Source: Leptospirales bacterium
GTDB lineage: Bacteria; Spirochaetota; Leptospiria; Leptospirales; Leptonemataceae
Reading direction: 5' to 3'
NCBI GenBank assembly: GCA_019694685.1
Contig: JAIBBM010000001.1
Coordinates: 124,001-188,000, forward strand
Length of the DNA stretch: 64,000 nucleotides
Shown: piece by piece, positions 63,525 through 64,000 of the stretch
Position numbering within the stretch: position 1 is the stretch's first letter
Layout of the letters: each line of letters opens with the position of its first letter
The notes under the pieces: generated by a model
Database searches by the model: none
What the model was told of the DNA's origin: nothing
Seen by the model: only the letters and a program-made list of their open reading frames with translations
Position numbers and translations under genes: made by a program

Positions 63525-64000
63525 GCTTTTCCACGGCGAAGAGTATCCTTATCAATTTTGCCGTCCACCAGATGAATTCTTCTGTGCGCCCGCGCGGCAT
63601 AGTCTTCATCGTGAGTGACCATGATGATGGTTGTTCCGAAGTTCTCGTTTGCTTCTTTAAAGATTTCAAGCACACTTTCCGCGTTCACTGAATCGAGATT
63701 TCCAGTGGGCTCATCTGCGAAAAGAACGGCAGGCTTCATGATCAAAGCCCGCGCAAGAGCGACGCGCTGTTGCTGGCCACCGGACATCTGGGACGGAAGT
63801 TTATCTTCGCAGCCCCCGAGATCAAAACGTTTCATGAGTTCAATAGCCCACGGTTTATACTCTTTGTCTTTGCGAACCTTGCGCGCAGGCATAAGCACAT
63901 TCTCCATACCCGTCAATTCCGGCAGCAGATAGTGAAACTGGAATACAAAGCCAATCTGCGTGTTGCGCATCTTTTCAATGTCACCTGGTTTTGCACTGTG
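63521..64000 (-). CDS. ABC transporter ATP-binding protein, LolD-like (5' end outside window)
   Basis: Partial gene, at least 159 residues to the window edge. FVFQFHYLLPELTGMENVLMPA (Q-loop region), SGGQQQRVALARAL (signature), LFADEPTGNLD (Walker B), VTHDEDYAARAHRRIHLVDGKI (H-loop). The LLPELTGMENV-type Q-loop and GNLD are typical of the LolD/MacB group. LolD drives lipoprotein release to the outer membrane; permease genes are not visible, so MacB-type cannot be excluded. Overlaps pbpC by 4 bp (ATGA). Confidence 0.85.
   Translation of the reverse strand, partial: HSAKPGDIEKMRNTQIGFVFQFHYLLPELTGMENVLMPARKVRKDKEYKPWAIELMKRFDLGGCEDKLPSQMSGGQQQRVALARALIMKPAVLFADEPTGNLDSVNAESVLEIFKEANENFGTTIIMVTHDEDYAARAHRRIHLVDGKIDKDTLRRGKA

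Noticed and set aside
1-64000. tRNA, rRNA, CRISPR arrays, insertion sequences and prophage genes
   Set aside because: Scanning by eye found no cloverleaf-like CCA-ended genes, regularly spaced repeats, transposase motifs or phage structural genes. Small non-coding RNAs cannot be excluded this way.

Overview
The window looks like chromosome of a spirochaete from the Leptospiraceae/Leptospirales. It has moderate-to-high GC by eye, so a Leptonema- or Turneriella-like lineage fits better than low-GC pathogenic Leptospira. Supporting signs are the compact flhF-flhG-(membrane protein)-fliA-flaG motility block, many lipoproteins with loose spirochaete-type lipoboxes, a neutral ceramidase, a stand-alone acyltransferase with a fungal/mycobacterial-type GHSQG motif, EF-P beside a lysine 2,3-aminomutase, a PilZ-like protein and a FecR-domain lipoprotein. 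The assignment is inference; no rRNA or tRNA gene is present to anchor it. Coding density is very high, genes often overlap by 4 bp (ATGA, TTGA), no stretch longer than 300 bases lacks a gene, and I see no IS element, prophage, integrase or CRISPR array.

Layout. 0-3.5 kb: end of a membrane protein, ceramidase, response-regulator/histidine-kinase hybrid. 3.5-7.5 kb (mostly minus): sugar-nucleotide epimerase, malonyl/acyl transferase, efp, with kamA/epmB diverging from efp. 7.5-16.6 kb: ispD, a MarR regulator, a PlsC-like acyltransferase, PhzF, an amino-acid-type binding protein plus an outer-membrane barrel, a fatty-acid desaturase behind a strong palindrome, and thpR. 16.6-22.2 kb: a run of secreted or lipidated proteins (solenoid, TolA-like coiled coil, TPR, class C beta-lactamase-like hydrolase, small lipoproteins). 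22.4-26 kb: SDR and a RapA-like SNF2 helicase. 26-31.5 kb (minus): barrel, small zinc-finger protein, PBP1A with a cytoplasmic zinc ribbon, amidohydrolase, PC4-like protein. 31.7-36 kb: rpmB, Rrf2 regulator, secreted lipase-like protein, RsbW-like kinase, nitrilase, DNA polymerase III delta'. 36-44 kb: lipoprotein + Omp85-type barrel, CsgG/DUF4384-like protein, malic-enzyme-like protein lacking signature residues, GDPD, secreted protein, thiolase-like protein lacking catalytic residues. 44.2-50 kb: gyrA with a histone-H1-like basic tail, HNH nuclease, rhomboid with a zinc ribbon, DedA, class I aldolase. 50.2-54.8 kb: flagellar regulatory block. 54.8-64 kb: rpsD, a METTL20-like methyltransferase, PilZ-like protein, FecR and TPR lipoproteins, gmhA, a lipoprotein, PBP1C and a LolD-like ATPase running off the end.

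Functionally the window is dominated by envelope building and surface display (two bifunctional PBPs, gmhA, LolD-like ATPase, barrels, lipoproteins), lipid turnover (ceramidase, GDPD, acyltransferases, desaturase) and motility control. No obvious defence island or large novel cassette is visible. The most unusual features are protein-architecture oddities (GyrA tail, zinc ribbons on PBP1A and rhomboid, apparent pseudoenzymes), a 26-bp duplicated gene end flanking a lipoprotein gene, and several strong palindromes in front of envelope and motility genes.
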